From an uncultured Neptuniibacter sp. (GTDB lineage: Bacteria > Pseudomonadota > Gammaproteobacteria > Pseudomonadales > Balneatricaceae): a DNA stretch of 64,000 nt. How positions within the stretch are numbered: position 1 is the first letter of the stretch; the number at the start of each line of letters is the position of its first letter. The notes beneath the pieces were generated by a model, which worked only from the letters and a program-made list of their open reading frames with translations, did not search any database and was not told the DNA's origin. Below, piece by piece: positions 10,270 through 18,958 of this stretch. The position numbers and the translations under genes are program-made. Where the stretch lies: assembly GCF_947498015.1 (NCBI RefSeq), contig NZ_CANMIR010000004.1, positions 62,001 to 126,000 of the forward strand, written 5' to 3'.

Positions 10270-10908
10270 ATGATCAAAAAGTTAGTACTGTCATCGGCCG
10301 AATTGAAGCAGGCGGAGCTGACTACACTAAGTCACTATGATTCCCGGGCGCTGCAGTTTTGGGAGGGGACACGAGAGCATGATGTTAGCCAGAATATCTG
10401 TGCGTTGTTAGAGTCCCTGCCACAGAACAGGGCGCTTGATATTCTGGATCTGGGATGTGGTCCCGGTAGGGATCTGATTCGTTTTAAGGCGCTTGGGCAT
10501 ACCCCCATAGGGTTGGATGGAAGCCATGTCTTTTGTGAGATGGCTAAGCGGAATAGTGGCTGTGAGGTTCTTCACCAGACTTTTCAGACTTTGGAGCTGG
10601 CGGCTCAAAGTTTTGATGGTATTTTTGCCAATGCTTCACTGTTTCATGTGCCGCGTCAGGTCCTGCCTGGCGTACTTAAGTGCTGCTACGATGCGTTGAA
10701 GCCCGGTGGGGTCCTGTTTTGTTCTAATCCTCGTGGTGAGGGTGAAGGTTGGAATGGAAATAGGTTCGGAAACTATATGGAACTTGATGTGTGCAAAATG
10801 TTTTTTGAGGAAGCGGGCTTTGATGTTATTGATCACTATTATCGACCGGAAGGGTTACCGAATAATCAACAGCCCTGGCTAGCTGTTTTGTGCAGGAAAA
10901 ATCGATAA
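10270..10908 (+). CDS. SAM-dependent class I methyltransferase
   Basis: About 212 residues with the SAM-binding motif I ILDLGCGPGRDL, an acidic residue after the second strand (PIGLDGS), and motif III in DALKPGGVLFCSNPRGEG. ATG 10270 is chosen because GGAG (10257-10260) is 9 bases upstream; GTG 10261 abuts the same site. The substrate is unknown. It is convergent with the glycosyltransferase, 7 bases apart, and resembles small cytosolic methyltransferases of Methyltransf_11/25 type. Confidence 0.82.
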   Translation: MIKKLVLSSAELKQAELTTLSHYDSRALQFWEGTREHDVSQNICALLESLPQNRALDILDLGCGPGRDLIRFKALGHTPIGLDGSHVFCEMAKRNSGCEVLHQTFQTLELAAQSFDGIFANASLFHVPRQVLPGVLKCCYDALKPGGVLFCSNPRGEGEGWNGNRFGNYMELDVCKMFFEEAGFDVIDHYYRPEGLPNNQQPWLAVLCRKNR

Positions 10909-10915
10909 CCCCGGG

Positions 10916-12277
10916 TTAGGAGTCAGGGCTGGGTTGGTTGGAGTTGCAGATCCCCTTTCGCTCCCATTTTTGCCATTTTAGCGTTTCATTTCTGGTAAGT
11001 TTTTTTAGGCTTCTGATCAGTGCCTGGAACTCAACAGCATCAACGATATACCAAATCAACCACGCAATAGGTGCATAGCAGAGCATTTTAAGGTGGAATC
11101 GGGGTTGGAAATCTAAAGAGGTTTGGAAACTGACGATGGCTGAAATCAAGAGGATACACAAACTTAGGGTGATGTAATCGCCAGTATAGATAACAGATGT
11201 GAAAAAAAGAGTTAGTAGAGGTATTTCTAAAAGCAGCAGAACTTCAGCATACAGTGCTACAGGTAAAAGTAACCAAGAGAGATAGATGTTGGATGTTGAG
11301 GCTGTTCTAAAAAACAGTTTTCGGTGTTTGAGGAACGTTTGAAACCGCCCATACTTCCAGCGTAAGCGTTGGTTGCAAAGGCTTTTGAGATCAGACGGTC
11401 CCTCTGTATAGATAATGGCATCAGGCGCGTATCGGCACTGGTATCCCATGCCGAGTAGCCGGGTTGATATCTCAATATCCTCAGTAATAATACCGTGATC
11501 TAAGCCCCCAGCATCCAGCAAGGCTTGTTTTCGGTATGCTGCTGCGGCGCCTCCGATAATATAGACTGCATTAAATACAGAATCTGCACGTTTCATAAAG
11601 AAGCCGCAGATATACTCAAGCTGTTGAATAATGCCAAGCCCTACATGACCATTTCCGATCGCTACATTTCCTGCAACAGCTGCAACTTTGGGTGAGCTGA
11701 ATTTTTTCACAATATTACTGATAGCTTGGGGGTGCATGATGCTATCGGCATCAATAGTCAGGATTATCTCGCCTTTTGCTCTTGCTATCGCATAGTTCAA
11801 AGCACTGGCTTTGCCTCCGTTTTCAAGATTGAAATAGCGCAGACCAATCGCACTCGTTTCAGGGTATTGGGCTAAAAAATTGGTAACAAGCTGGTCCGTT
11901 CCATCTGTTGAACCATCATTGATGACAATGACTTCATAGTTTGAATAATCTGCAGCCAGAGCGGACCGCAATGTGTTCAATATGCCGACCTCCTCATTCC
12001 AGGCGGGAATGAGGATACTGACCGATAGAGGTGAATCGGTATGTTTACGGTCGCGACAAAAATCGACCAGGCCGGAGAAAGGGGCGACCAGTAACTGGAG
12101 TGAAAACTTTATAAAAATTGGCAATAAAATAATTGCCAGTGCGATTCGTAAACTGGAGAAAAACTCTGAGGGTTCACCTGCCTGGGTAAATGCGAGGCAA
12201 AATATTAAGCCTGTTAAGAGATACGCAGAAATAACAGTTGTAATAGATCGGTGGGATACCTTGCCTATAGGCAGCAT
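10916..12277 (-). CDS. Membrane family 2 glycosyltransferase, PgaC/IcaA-like
   Basis: A processive-type polysaccharide synthase in the inner membrane. The 453 residues have two N-terminal helices, then a GT-A domain: VSILIPAWNEE, the DGSTDGT motif, DxD in LTIDADS, the acid base region ITEDIE, and QRLRWKYG (the Q/RxxRW motif of processive enzymes). Three to four C-terminal helices follow. These motifs are typical of poly-N-acetylglucosamine, hyaluronan and cellulose synthase families. No pgaA/B/D, bcs or polysaccharide-export genes flank it, so the polymer is unknown. Confidence 0.85.
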   Translation of the reverse strand: MLPIGKVSHRSITTVISAYLLTGLIFCLAFTQAGEPSEFFSSLRIALAIILLPIFIKFSLQLLVAPFSGLVDFCRDRKHTDSPLSVSILIPAWNEEVGILNTLRSALAADYSNYEVIVINDGSTDGTDQLVTNFLAQYPETSAIGLRYFNLENGGKASALNYAIARAKGEIILTIDADSIMHPQAISNIVKKFSSPKVAAVAGNVAIGNGHVGLGIIQQLEYICGFFMKRADSVFNAVYIIGGAAAAYRKQALLDAGGLDHGIITEDIEISTRLLGMGYQCRYAPDAIIYTEGPSDLKSLCNQRLRWKYGRFQTFLKHRKLFFRTASTSNIYLSWLLLPVALYAEVLLLLEIPLLTLFFTSVIYTGDYITLSLCILLISAIVSFQTSLDFQPRFHLKMLCYAPIAWLIWYIVDAVEFQALIRSLKKLTRNETLKWQKWERKGICNSNQPSPDS

Positions 12278-12453
12278 TGATGGTCCTTTGGGGGAGTCGT
12301 TCGAAGAGATAATTTTGCGCGAATTATGCGCTGAGTGGGGTGTTTGATAAAGTAATAATTTTCATCCGTTAGTCGAATTTTTTAGTTCTTAAGGATGATG
12401 TGGACGAGTGAGCAGGGGAGTGAATAAGCCTACCCCTGCAGAAGTAAGGACAG

Positions 12454-13791
12454 TTAAAGAGTTACAGTGGCAATCCAACCGAAAATCAGCAGTGGAATGT
12501 TGTAATGCAAAAAGGTGGGTACCACTGAGTCCCAGATATGATTATGTTGCCCATCAATATTAAGACCTGATGTTGGGCCCAGAGTCGAATCCGATGCTGG
12601 CGAGCCTGCATCCCCCAGTGCTGCGGCTGTCCCAACCAGGGAAACTATGGCTAAGGGGCTGAACCCTAGTTGCATTGCTAATGGTACATAGATAGCCGCA
12701 ATAATCGGTATAGTTGAGAATGATGAGCCAATGCCCATCGTAATCAGTAGGCCAACCATCAGCATTAAGAATGCTGCCATCGGTTTATTATCTCCGATTA
12801 TCTCAACCGAACTTGCAACCAGCGCACCTATCTCACCGGTTTCTTTCAGAACCTGTGCAAAACCAGCTGCAGCGATCATTATGAAGCCAATAGTAGCCAT
12901 CATTTTCATGCCGTCGGTTAATAATCCATCCGATTCCTGCCAGCGGACAACCCCTGTTACTGAGAAAAGAATGAATCCCAGCAGTGCTCCCATCACCATT
13001 GAATCGGTATATAGCTGAGTAACGAAGGCGACCACAATTGCCATTAACGCAACAATAATATCTTTTGTGCTACGTGGGTGGTGCTGATCCTCGACCTCTT
13101 CTATTTTGGCAATATTATACCGACGTTTACCTCGGTAACTGATGAACACCGCTATCAGAAGGCCGCAGAGCATTCCTGCTGCGGGTAAAGACATCGCTTC
13201 AATGACAGAAATTTCCTGGGTATCTAAACCAGCATGGCTGATATTTTTTAGAAGGATTTCATTGAGAAAGATGCCTCCAAATCCAACGGGTAGGAACATA
13301 TACGGAGTGACCAGTCCAAAAGTCAGAACGCAGGCGATCAGGCGCCGGTCAATCTGCATTTTACTCATAGCCAGCAGTAACGGTGGGATCAGTAGAGGGA
13401 TGAATGCGATATGGATCGGCATGATATTTTGAGAAGAGATGGCGACCAGCAGTATAACTAGTAGTAATGCATTTTTGATCCACTTTATTTTTGTCGGATC
13501 GGGATTGCTACCCAGTATGGTTACAATTCTGTGCGCCAACGCGTGGGGGAGGCCGGATTGGGCAATAGCAACCGCAAAGCCCCCGAGTAGCGCATAGCTC
13601 AAAGCAACACTGGCTCCGCCGCCGATGCCTGAGTTAAACGCATCAATTGTGGACTCCAGTGACAGCCCTCCAGTGAGACCGCCAACAATTGCTCCGATGA
13701 TCAGTGCGATAACGACGTGTGTACGGAAAAGACTCAGTAGCAGCATAGTTAATACTGCGATGATAACGGCATTCATAGCGAAATAAGCCAC
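12454..13791 (-). CDS. NhaC-type Na+/H+ antiporter family protein
   Basis: A 445-residue polytopic protein with about 11-12 hydrophobic segments. Family-like sequences include [40 protein letters not shown] and [19 protein letters not shown], the last typical of the Na_H_antiport/NhaC-like group. It likely exchanges Na+ for H+, or carries an organic anion or amino acid as in some relatives. It stands alone, divergent from the sulfur transporter at 14.2 kb. Confidence 0.8.
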   Translation of the reverse strand: MAYFAMNAVIIAVLTMLLLSLFRTHVVIALIIGAIVGGLTGGLSLESTIDAFNSGIGGGASVALSYALLGGFAVAIAQSGLPHALAHRIVTILGSNPDPTKIKWIKNALLLVILLVAISSQNIMPIHIAFIPLLIPPLLLAMSKMQIDRRLIACVLTFGLVTPYMFLPVGFGGIFLNEILLKNISHAGLDTQEISVIEAMSLPAAGMLCGLLIAVFISYRGKRRYNIAKIEEVEDQHHPRSTKDIIVALMAIVVAFVTQLYTDSMVMGALLGFILFSVTGVVRWQESDGLLTDGMKMMATIGFIMIAAAGFAQVLKETGEIGALVASSVEIIGDNKPMAAFLMLMVGLLITMGIGSSFSTIPIIAAIYVPLAMQLGFSPLAIVSLVGTAAALGDAGSPASDSTLGPTSGLNIDGQHNHIWDSVVPTFLHYNIPLLIFGWIATVTL

Positions 13792-14243
13792 TCTCAGAAT
13801 GATTAAGAAAACGGCACATTGAGTGAATGCTGGTGGAGAGTCAACCGTAGGGAATTAAAACAGAGGGAGCGCCTAAGGATGCGTTGATTCCCGCAAATAA
13901 TTCATGATTATTAATGAGTTTTAGAGGATTTCGCTGCAGGTTTGATTGCTTACTTCTATACGGAATCGGTGGATAAAAATGAATCTATATTATGTGCTGA
14001 TCTATTTAAGCACTTGCTTAATATGTAATTTCTTTATTAGTTAGCTCTTATTAATTGGTCGCATTTTGGTTTGGGTCAATTTTTATAAATATTGCTTCTG
14101 TTAATATTCTTTAATGGAATTAGTGGGGCGTCTGGGTCTTTATTGCCTCAGATATCACATCGCAGTGTCGCAACGATACCGGAGCCTTGTGTCAGGAATG
14201 TGGGGCTTATCAGCGGAAGTTTACCTCTAACAGGTTGATGTTT
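13792..14243. other. Divergent intergenic region
   Basis: About 450 AT-rich bases between the antiporter and the YeeE/YedE gene, expected to hold both promoters. I see no clear -35/-10 pair, strong palindrome or small gene. An in-frame TTG at 14187 could extend the downstream protein by 19 residues but lacks a ribosome site. Confidence 0.5.
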
Positions 14244-15338
14244 ATGGATTTTGATTTTCTGATCGATGCTCTTGGCGAAGCAGGGACCACCGCATTTGGT
14301 GGTTTGATCTTGGGGTTAATGTTTGGGATTTTTGCTCAACGAAGCCAGTTTTGCCTTCGCGCCGCAGTGATCGAGTTTGTCCGTGGGAAGATGGGACCGA
14401 AGGTGGCTATTTGGTTGCTGACTTTTTCTGCTGCGGTGGGAGGAACGCAGGCTCTTATTCTTTTTGGTGAATTGGATATCAGTGATTCCAGAATGCTGGC
14501 CTCTTATGGGAGTTTATCTGGGGCTGTGCTGGGCGGCATTATGTTTGGTGCAGGTATGGTGCTGGCACGGGGGTGTGGCGCTCGACTGCTTGTACTGGCA
14601 GCCACCGGCAATTTAAGAGCGCTTTTCTCAGGGTTGCTGTTTGCAGCTGTCGCTCAGGCGAGTTTGCGTGGGATTTTTGCTCCAGCACGGGACAGCATCG
14701 CGAATGCTTGGCTGTTGCATGATGATGGCGGTTTGGAATTGATCGGATTTATGGGGCTAGGGGACTATACAGGCATTTACATCAGTCTTTTCTGTGCTGT
14801 GGTTGCGATTATCTATGGGGTTAAGAATAACCTAACAGCGTGGGCTTGGGTCGGTTCAGTCGGAGTGGGGATGATGGTCGTAGGGGGATGGTGGTTTACC
14901 TACCATATGTCTTATCAGACCTTTGAGCCAACGCAAGTTGAGAGCATGACATTTACCGGACCTTCTGCGGATACTCTCATGTATTTCCTGACACCAGGAG
15001 GTGCTCCAATGGATTTTGATGTTGGTTTGGTACCAGGGGTTTTTATCGGTTCATTCCTCGCTGCCATGCTTTCTAAAACATACAAGCTTCAGGGCTTTAA
15101 AGATGGTCGGAGTATGGTGCGCTACATAGCTGGTGCAACATTAATGGGTATGGGGGGGATGCTGGCTGGAGGGTGTGCAGTCGGTGCTGGTTTAACGGGA
15201 GGATCGGCGTTTTCTATCACAGCCTGGATTGCGCTTGCATCTATGTGGTTCGGGGCTGGGGTTACAGATGCACTAGTGGATCGTGATTGGAAAAAAACGG
15301 TAACAGCTAGAGTGGATAATGTTGAAGCGACCACTTAA
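14244..15338 (+). CDS. YeeE/YedE (TsuA-like) sulfur-compound transporter
   Basis: About 364 residues, a polytopic membrane protein of two homologous halves. Each half carries a glycine-rich segment with the conserved Cys: ARGCGARLLVLAATGNLRALFSG and LAGGCAVGAGLTGGSAFS. Known TsuA members import thiosulfate through such cysteines; others are linked to selenium or sulfur metabolism. The start is ATG 14244 (ATG 14238 is also possible), with AGG at 14232-14234. No tusA-like TsuB gene is adjacent. The stop codon overlaps the stop of the convergent gene. Confidence 0.85.
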   Translation: MDFDFLIDALGEAGTTAFGGLILGLMFGIFAQRSQFCLRAAVIEFVRGKMGPKVAIWLLTFSAAVGGTQALILFGELDISDSRMLASYGSLSGAVLGGIMFGAGMVLARGCGARLLVLAATGNLRALFSGLLFAAVAQASLRGIFAPARDSIANAWLLHDDGGLELIGFMGLGDYTGIYISLFCAVVAIIYGVKNNLTAWAWVGSVGVGMMVVGGWWFTYHMSYQTFEPTQVESMTFTGPSADTLMYFLTPGGAPMDFDVGLVPGVFIGSFLAAMLSKTYKLQGFKDGRSMVRYIAGATLMGMGGMLAGGCAVGAGLTGGSAFSITAWIALASMWFGAGVTDALVDRDWKKTVTARVDNVEATT

Positions 15339-16075
15339 AAATTAAATTTCTTACCGCTGTCCTGCTCCTGAGCCTCAGCTAGTTTTTTGGCTTCATGGGC
15401 CTGATCAATCTGTTCAGCCAGAGTGGTTAGGTGGGTTCGGATCTCATATAACTGCCGATCCAGTATCTGATTGTGATTTAGGTGCTGTAACTTGCTGAAG
15501 CAGCTGCGATACTGGTGGATCACAACTTCAGCGCCTTGGGCTGCTTCTGTCTCTATCGCGTTCATAAGATCGATATCTATTTCAACTCTCAGGTAGAGGC
15601 GTTTGGCATCTTTGGTCATCCGTTCCGCCAGATCACTATTGATCTCCCCTTTATTACCGAGTTCTGCAAGAAATTGAGCAAATTCCTTAATTATCCCCAT
15701 CGCTCTTGCCGCTTCAGTCTGGCTACTAAATACCGTTACTGACCCCGCCGGGTGGCTGACAGGTTCTTGAAGAGTTGCCGCTTCAGCTTGAAATGCAGAG
15801 TACTGTTGTTTGTTAGTATCACTAGGTTCAAGTTCAACTACAGCTGCCCAGCGCGCCTCAATATATTTACAAAGCAGTGTTCTTATCTCTGTGGTGATGA
15901 GCGCTGGTGGGAAAGATTCAAAGAGGTGAGAGGAGCGCCGTATGGCTGTTTTCAGGCTGATAAGTTTGAGGCTTTTTGCCTTTTTTTTGTTTTCCAGATC
16001 CTGAATCACAAACCCGATCCCTGCCATCAGGCCAACGCCCAAAAGAATAATCAGTGCTATATAAGTAGGACTCAT
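15335..16075 (-). CDS. Membrane-anchored protein of unknown function
   Basis: A 246-residue protein with one N-terminal helix (about 4-24, YIALIILLGVGLMAGIGFVI) and a long helical, charged cytoplasmic part with coiled-coil character near the C-terminus (YEIRTHLTTLAEQIDQAHEAKKLAEAQEQ). No catalytic motif is visible. It ends convergently with the sulfur transporter (stops overlap) and begins upstream of the tRNA cluster. Codon use looks ordinary, so I accept it as a real gene without a function. Confidence 0.75.
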   Translation of the reverse strand: MSPTYIALIILLGVGLMAGIGFVIQDLENKKKAKSLKLISLKTAIRRSSHLFESFPPALITTEIRTLLCKYIEARWAAVVELEPSDTNKQQYSAFQAEAATLQEPVSHPAGSVTVFSSQTEAARAMGIIKEFAQFLAELGNKGEINSDLAERMTKDAKRLYLRVEIDIDLMNAIETEAAQGAEVVIHQYRSCFSKLQHLNHNQILDRQLYEIRTHLTTLAEQIDQAHEAKKLAEAQEQDSGKKFNF

Positions 16076-16197
16076 AAATCTTTTATCCCAATACTCTGGC
16101 AGTTAAAGCAATGGAGGCTCTAGTATGGTGCCTCTATATAAGTTACACACTATAGAAAAAGTAATTGATTTTGTAGATAAAAAAACAAAAAAAACAC

Positions 16198-16230
16198 TTG
16201 AACCCCTAAAAAGGGATCAGTATTATATGC
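16198..16230 (+). promoter_or_regulatory. Promoter of first tRNA-Glu/Gly unit
   Basis: TTGAAC (16198-16203), a 17-base spacer, TATTAT (16221-16226) and a discriminator ATGCCCCGC. The match and GC-rich discriminator fit a growth-rate-regulated stable-RNA promoter. Confidence 0.7.
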
Positions 16231-16261
16231 CCCGCTTTCAGAGGAACTCTGAATCTGTTGC

Positions 16262-16337
16262 GTCCCATTCGTCTAGTGGTCTAGGACACCGCCCTTTCAC
16301 GGCGGTAACAGGGGTTCGAACCCCCTATGGGACGCCA
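16262..16337 (+). tRNA. tRNA-Glu (UUC), copy 1
   Basis: A 76-base cloverleaf: acceptor GTCCCAT/ATGGGAC with GCCA end, anticodon stem CCGCC/GGCGG around CTTTCAC (anticodon TTC), T arm AGGGG TTCGAAC CCCCT. It is identical in sequence to the three later copies. Confidence 0.97.
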
Positions 16338-16355
16338 TTCTCTCTTTGAGGATCT

Positions 16356-16430
16356 GCGGGAATAGCTCAGTGGTAGAGCACAACCTTGCCAAGGTTGGGG
16401 TCGCGAGTTCGAACCTCGTTTCCCGCTCCA
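16356..16430 (+). tRNA. tRNA-Gly (GCC), copy 1
   Basis: A 75-base cloverleaf: acceptor GCGGGAA/TTCCCGC with TCCA end, anticodon stem CAACC/GGTTG around TTGCCAA (anticodon GCC). It follows tRNA-Glu after an 18-base spacer. Confidence 0.97.
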
Positions 16431-16442
16431 ACTGCTTAATAT

Positions 16443-16465
16443 ACCAGCCATGAGCTGGTTTTTTT
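16443..16465 (+). terminator. Intrinsic terminator of first tRNA unit
   Basis: ACCAGC (16443-16448), loop CATGA, GCTGGT (16454-16459), then a run of T to 16465. It lies 13 bases after tRNA-Gly copy 1. Confidence 0.88.
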
Positions 16466-16777
16466 ATATCTGCGACCGCATTAAAGCACTTTTTCAGTGT
16501 ATCTAATTTCTCTCTTTTTCCTCTGTTTGATACTTATTAATCTCTCTTTAAATTGCTCTTCAGGATAAGTTGATTAATTGTACTTAATTTATACAAATAT
16601 TCCTTTTGTAACCAATAGGTTAGCTTAAAAATTAAGCATTGTTTTCGTGGTGGGGCAGGGGGATCGAATTGTGATAAAAAAAGTGTCATATTTTCTTGAA
16701 AATGGGGTTGACCCTTCAGGGCCTGTTCTTTAATATACGCGCCTCCTCACAAGGGAAACCCTTAAGAGGAAAGCAGC
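16466..16777 (+). promoter_or_regulatory. Spacer with strong promoter of second tRNA unit
   Basis: AT-rich sequence that could act as an UP element leads to TTGACC (16708-16713), a 17-base spacer, TAATAT (16731-16736) and the discriminator ACGCGCC. No gene is visible in this stretch. The promoter is nearly consensus and stronger than the one for copy 1. Confidence 0.78.
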
Positions 16778-16853
16778 GTCCCATTCGTCTAGTGGTCTAG
16801 GACACCGCCCTTTCACGGCGGTAACAGGGGTTCGAACCCCCTATGGGACGCCA
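16778..16853 (+). tRNA. tRNA-Glu (UUC), copy 2
   Basis: Identical 76-base sequence to copy 1 with anticodon TTC. It is the first gene of the tandem array driven by the promoter at 16708-16736. Confidence 0.97.
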
Positions 16854-16871
16854 TTCTCTCTTTGAGAATCT

Positions 16872-16946
16872 GCGGGAATAGCTCAGTGGTAGAGCACAAC
16901 CTTGCCAAGGTTGGGGTCGCGAGTTCGAACCTCGTTTCCCGCTCCA
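16872..16946 (+). tRNA. tRNA-Gly (GCC), copy 2
   Basis: Identical 75-base sequence to copy 1. The upstream spacer (TTCTCTCTTTGAGAATCT) is the same as before copy 3 and differs by one base from that before copy 1. Confidence 0.97.
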
Positions 16947-16974
16947 ACTCTTAGGAGTTGACAAAATTTGTTGC

Positions 16975-17050
16975 GTCCCATTCGTCTAGTGGTCTAGGAC
17001 ACCGCCCTTTCACGGCGGTAACAGGGGTTCGAACCCCCTATGGGACGCCA
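16975..17050 (+). tRNA. tRNA-Glu (UUC), copy 3
   Basis: Identical to the other copies; it begins exactly 197 bases after copy 2. Confidence 0.97.
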
Positions 17051-17068
17051 TTCTCTCTTTGAGAATCT

Positions 17069-17143
17069 GCGGGAATAGCTCAGTGGTAGAGCACAACCTT
17101 GCCAAGGTTGGGGTCGCGAGTTCGAACCTCGTTTCCCGCTCCA
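17069..17143 (+). tRNA. tRNA-Gly (GCC), copy 3
   Basis: Identical to the other copies; it begins 197 bases after copy 2 and is the last glycine gene of the array. Confidence 0.97.
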
Positions 17144-17171
17144 ACTCTTAGGAGTTGACAAAATTTGTTGC

Positions 17172-17247
17172 GTCCCATTCGTCTAGTGGTCTAGGACACC
17201 GCCCTTTCACGGCGGTAACAGGGGTTCGAACCCCCTATGGGACGCCA
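17172..17247 (+). tRNA. tRNA-Glu (UUC), copy 4
   Basis: Identical to the other copies and 197 bases after copy 3. It is not followed by a glycine gene, so the array ends in half a unit. No clear terminator hairpin is seen downstream before 17378. Confidence 0.97.
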
Positions 17248-17377
17248 TTTCCTCTCTTTTAGTACTCTCTTTAGTTTAACTTTCTGATTTATAGATAGAA
17301 TTAGTCTAAAATTCTCTGTGGTTATCTATATGTGACTCTCTTGGGTCGATTCACAAAGGATGTGGTAAACCTGCGCT

Positions 17378-17785
17378 ATGATAAAAGTTTTGGCTTTTCT
17401 CTGTCTGTTGCTGCCAGGTATAGCGACAGCGGAAGTAATCGTAAACTCCGGGGTCACTATAGATAGTATCGGTCGACAGTACCTCCTATCGGTCTTCTCT
17501 ATGCGTGTTCGTTCCTGGCCTGATGGTCAGCCTGTACGCGTCTTCGTATTGCCTGAACATCATGATATTCATCGGGATTTTGTTAAGCGTGAATTGAAGG
17601 TTTTTCCCTATCAATTGAAAACTATGTGGGATCGCCTGGTGTTTTCCGGAGCGGGTCAGTCCCCTGTGGTTGTTGAATCTCAGGAGGAGATGATTGAAAG
17701 AGTAAGTGTAACGGCAGGCGCCATTGGATATGTTGTAGCAGCTGATCAAGGAGGAACGGATGTTAAGCATTTGGAAGTTAAGTAG
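17378..17785 (+). CDS. Small periplasmic phosphate-binding-like (PBP superfamily) protein
   Basis: A 135-residue protein with a signal peptide (MIKVLAFLCLLLPGIATA) and a compact region like the PstS-type binding-protein family (SIGRQYLLSVFSMRVRSWPDGQPVRVFVLP, ending AGAIGYVV). It is much shorter than a true PstS (about 320 residues), so it likely represents the short group found near sensor proteins. It overlaps the next gene by 26 bases, implying translational coupling. It may pass a ligand signal to the GGDEF-EAL protein two genes on; this is inference. Confidence 0.7.
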   Translation: MIKVLAFLCLLLPGIATAEVIVNSGVTIDSIGRQYLLSVFSMRVRSWPDGQPVRVFVLPEHHDIHRDFVKRELKVFPYQLKTMWDRLVFSGAGQSPVVVESQEEMIERVSVTAGAIGYVVAADQGGTDVKHLEVK

Positions 17786-18956
17786 ATACCTGATGTTGGG
17801 TGTGTTTGTTTCAGGAATGAGTTCCATCGCATCGGCAGGGGAGCAGCTTGAGTTCAATGGCTTTCTGACGCAAGGGTATTTTCTGACCGACCACAATCGG
17901 TTTAATGGTAATAGTGAATCGGGTAGCTTTGATTTTAGGGAGTTGGGAGTTAATGCTTCCTGGAAACCCTCCAGTCAGATGTTGCTAACGGGGCAGGTAG
18001 TGTCCCGTAAGGCGGGCAAGGTCGATAATGGTGATCTGGCTCTGGATTATGCACGTCTGGATTATCGGATGATTGAATCTGATATGGGCAGTTTGGGTGT
18101 TAGTGTCGGCAGAATTAAAAACCCTTTCGGTTTCTACAATGCTACGCGTGATGTGGCCTTTACCCGCCCCTCAATTGTGTTACCGCAATCCCTCTATTTT
18201 GATAAGGCCAGAACTCTAGAACTTTCTTCTGATGGTTTCATGTTATACGGGAACCGTTTTTTCGAAACAGGGGTGTTGGAGACTGAGCTGGTTATTGGCA
18301 AGCCTCGGGTTGATACAAATGTCGAGTTTGCTTATCTCAATCGTGATTGGCCCGGAGAGTTCGATGATAGTCGGGGTTTTCTTTTAAGGACTGAGTACAG
18401 CCTGAATGATTACAGCCTTATCGGAGGGGTAACCTATGGAGGGTTCAGGCTCGATTTTGATGCCCCGGGACTCTCGTTACCTGGTGCGCCAGGGGATGGC
18501 ACGATCAAGATCGATGTTCTGGTCTTGTCCATGCAATATAACCTGCAGAAATGGAGCTTTACAGGTGAGTATTTTAAACAGGATATCGATTGGGGCGAGC
18601 TCGGAGGCGTTTATCTGCTCCTGCCAGAAGTTACCAGTGAGTCTTTCTATTTGCAGGTAGAGCACAGAGTGTCACCCACGGTTAGTCTTTTTCTAAGAAG
18701 AGACATTCTCTATCAAGATAAAAATGACAGGGATGGACTAACTGCAAATGCTCTATTTGGTCGTCCACCTCATACTCAGTATGCGTTTGATTGGACTTTT
18801 GGTATCGGCTGGCAACCAGATCCAAACTGGCTCTTGAGAGCGGAGGTTCATAATATTGAAGGTACGGGTTGGCTATCGGTGCAGGATAATCCCGATGATT
18901 CTGAGCGCAAGGAAAATTGGAATATGTTGTCCCTGCAAGCCACCTATAGGTTCTGA
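17760..18956 (+). CDS. Outer-membrane beta-barrel (porin-like) protein
   Basis: A 398-residue protein with a signal peptide (cut near ASAGEQ) followed by alternating polar/aromatic beta strands (LEFNGFLTQGYFLTDHN, DYRMIESDMGSLGVSVGRI, FTGEYFKQD) and a terminal Phe in LSLQATYRF, the usual BAM recognition end. ATG 17760 has a strong AAGGAGG (17748-17754). The substrate is unknown. It lies between the short binding-like protein and the GGDEF-EAL gene, with 2 bases to the latter. Confidence 0.8.
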   Translation: MLSIWKLSRYLMLGVFVSGMSSIASAGEQLEFNGFLTQGYFLTDHNRFNGNSESGSFDFRELGVNASWKPSSQMLLTGQVVSRKAGKVDNGDLALDYARLDYRMIESDMGSLGVSVGRIKNPFGFYNATRDVAFTRPSIVLPQSLYFDKARTLELSSDGFMLYGNRFFETGVLETELVIGKPRVDTNVEFAYLNRDWPGEFDDSRGFLLRTEYSLNDYSLIGGVTYGGFRLDFDAPGLSLPGAPGDGTIKIDVLVLSMQYNLQKWSFTGEYFKQDIDWGELGGVYLLLPEVTSESFYLQVEHRVSPTVSLFLRRDILYQDKNDRDGLTANALFGRPPHTQYAFDWTFGIGWQPDPNWLLRAEVHNIEGTGWLSVQDNPDDSERKENWNMLSLQATYRF

Positions 18957-18958
18957 AA

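Larger units (their letters stand above)
16778..17247 (+). repeat. 197-bp tandem repeat of tRNA-Glu plus tRNA-Gly
   Basis: Two full 197-bp units (16778-16974 and 16975-17171) plus a final tRNA-Glu. Each unit is Glu, an 18-base spacer, Gly and a 28-base spacer. Spacers as well as tRNAs are identical by eye, which points to recent duplication or ongoing gene conversion. Confidence 0.92.

Noticed and set aside
12278..12453. Promoter or small gene between the glycosyltransferase and the antiporter
   Set aside because: Only AT-rich sequence without a clear -35/-10 pair, hairpin or open frame with a ribosome site.
15752..16123. 123-codon plus-strand frame opposite the anchored protein of unknown function
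   Set aside because: It is an antisense shadow of the 15335-16075 gene, without a ribosome site.
16125..16349. 74-codon frame covering the first tRNA-Glu
   Set aside because: It reads through a tRNA gene and its promoter and has no ribosome site or family pattern.
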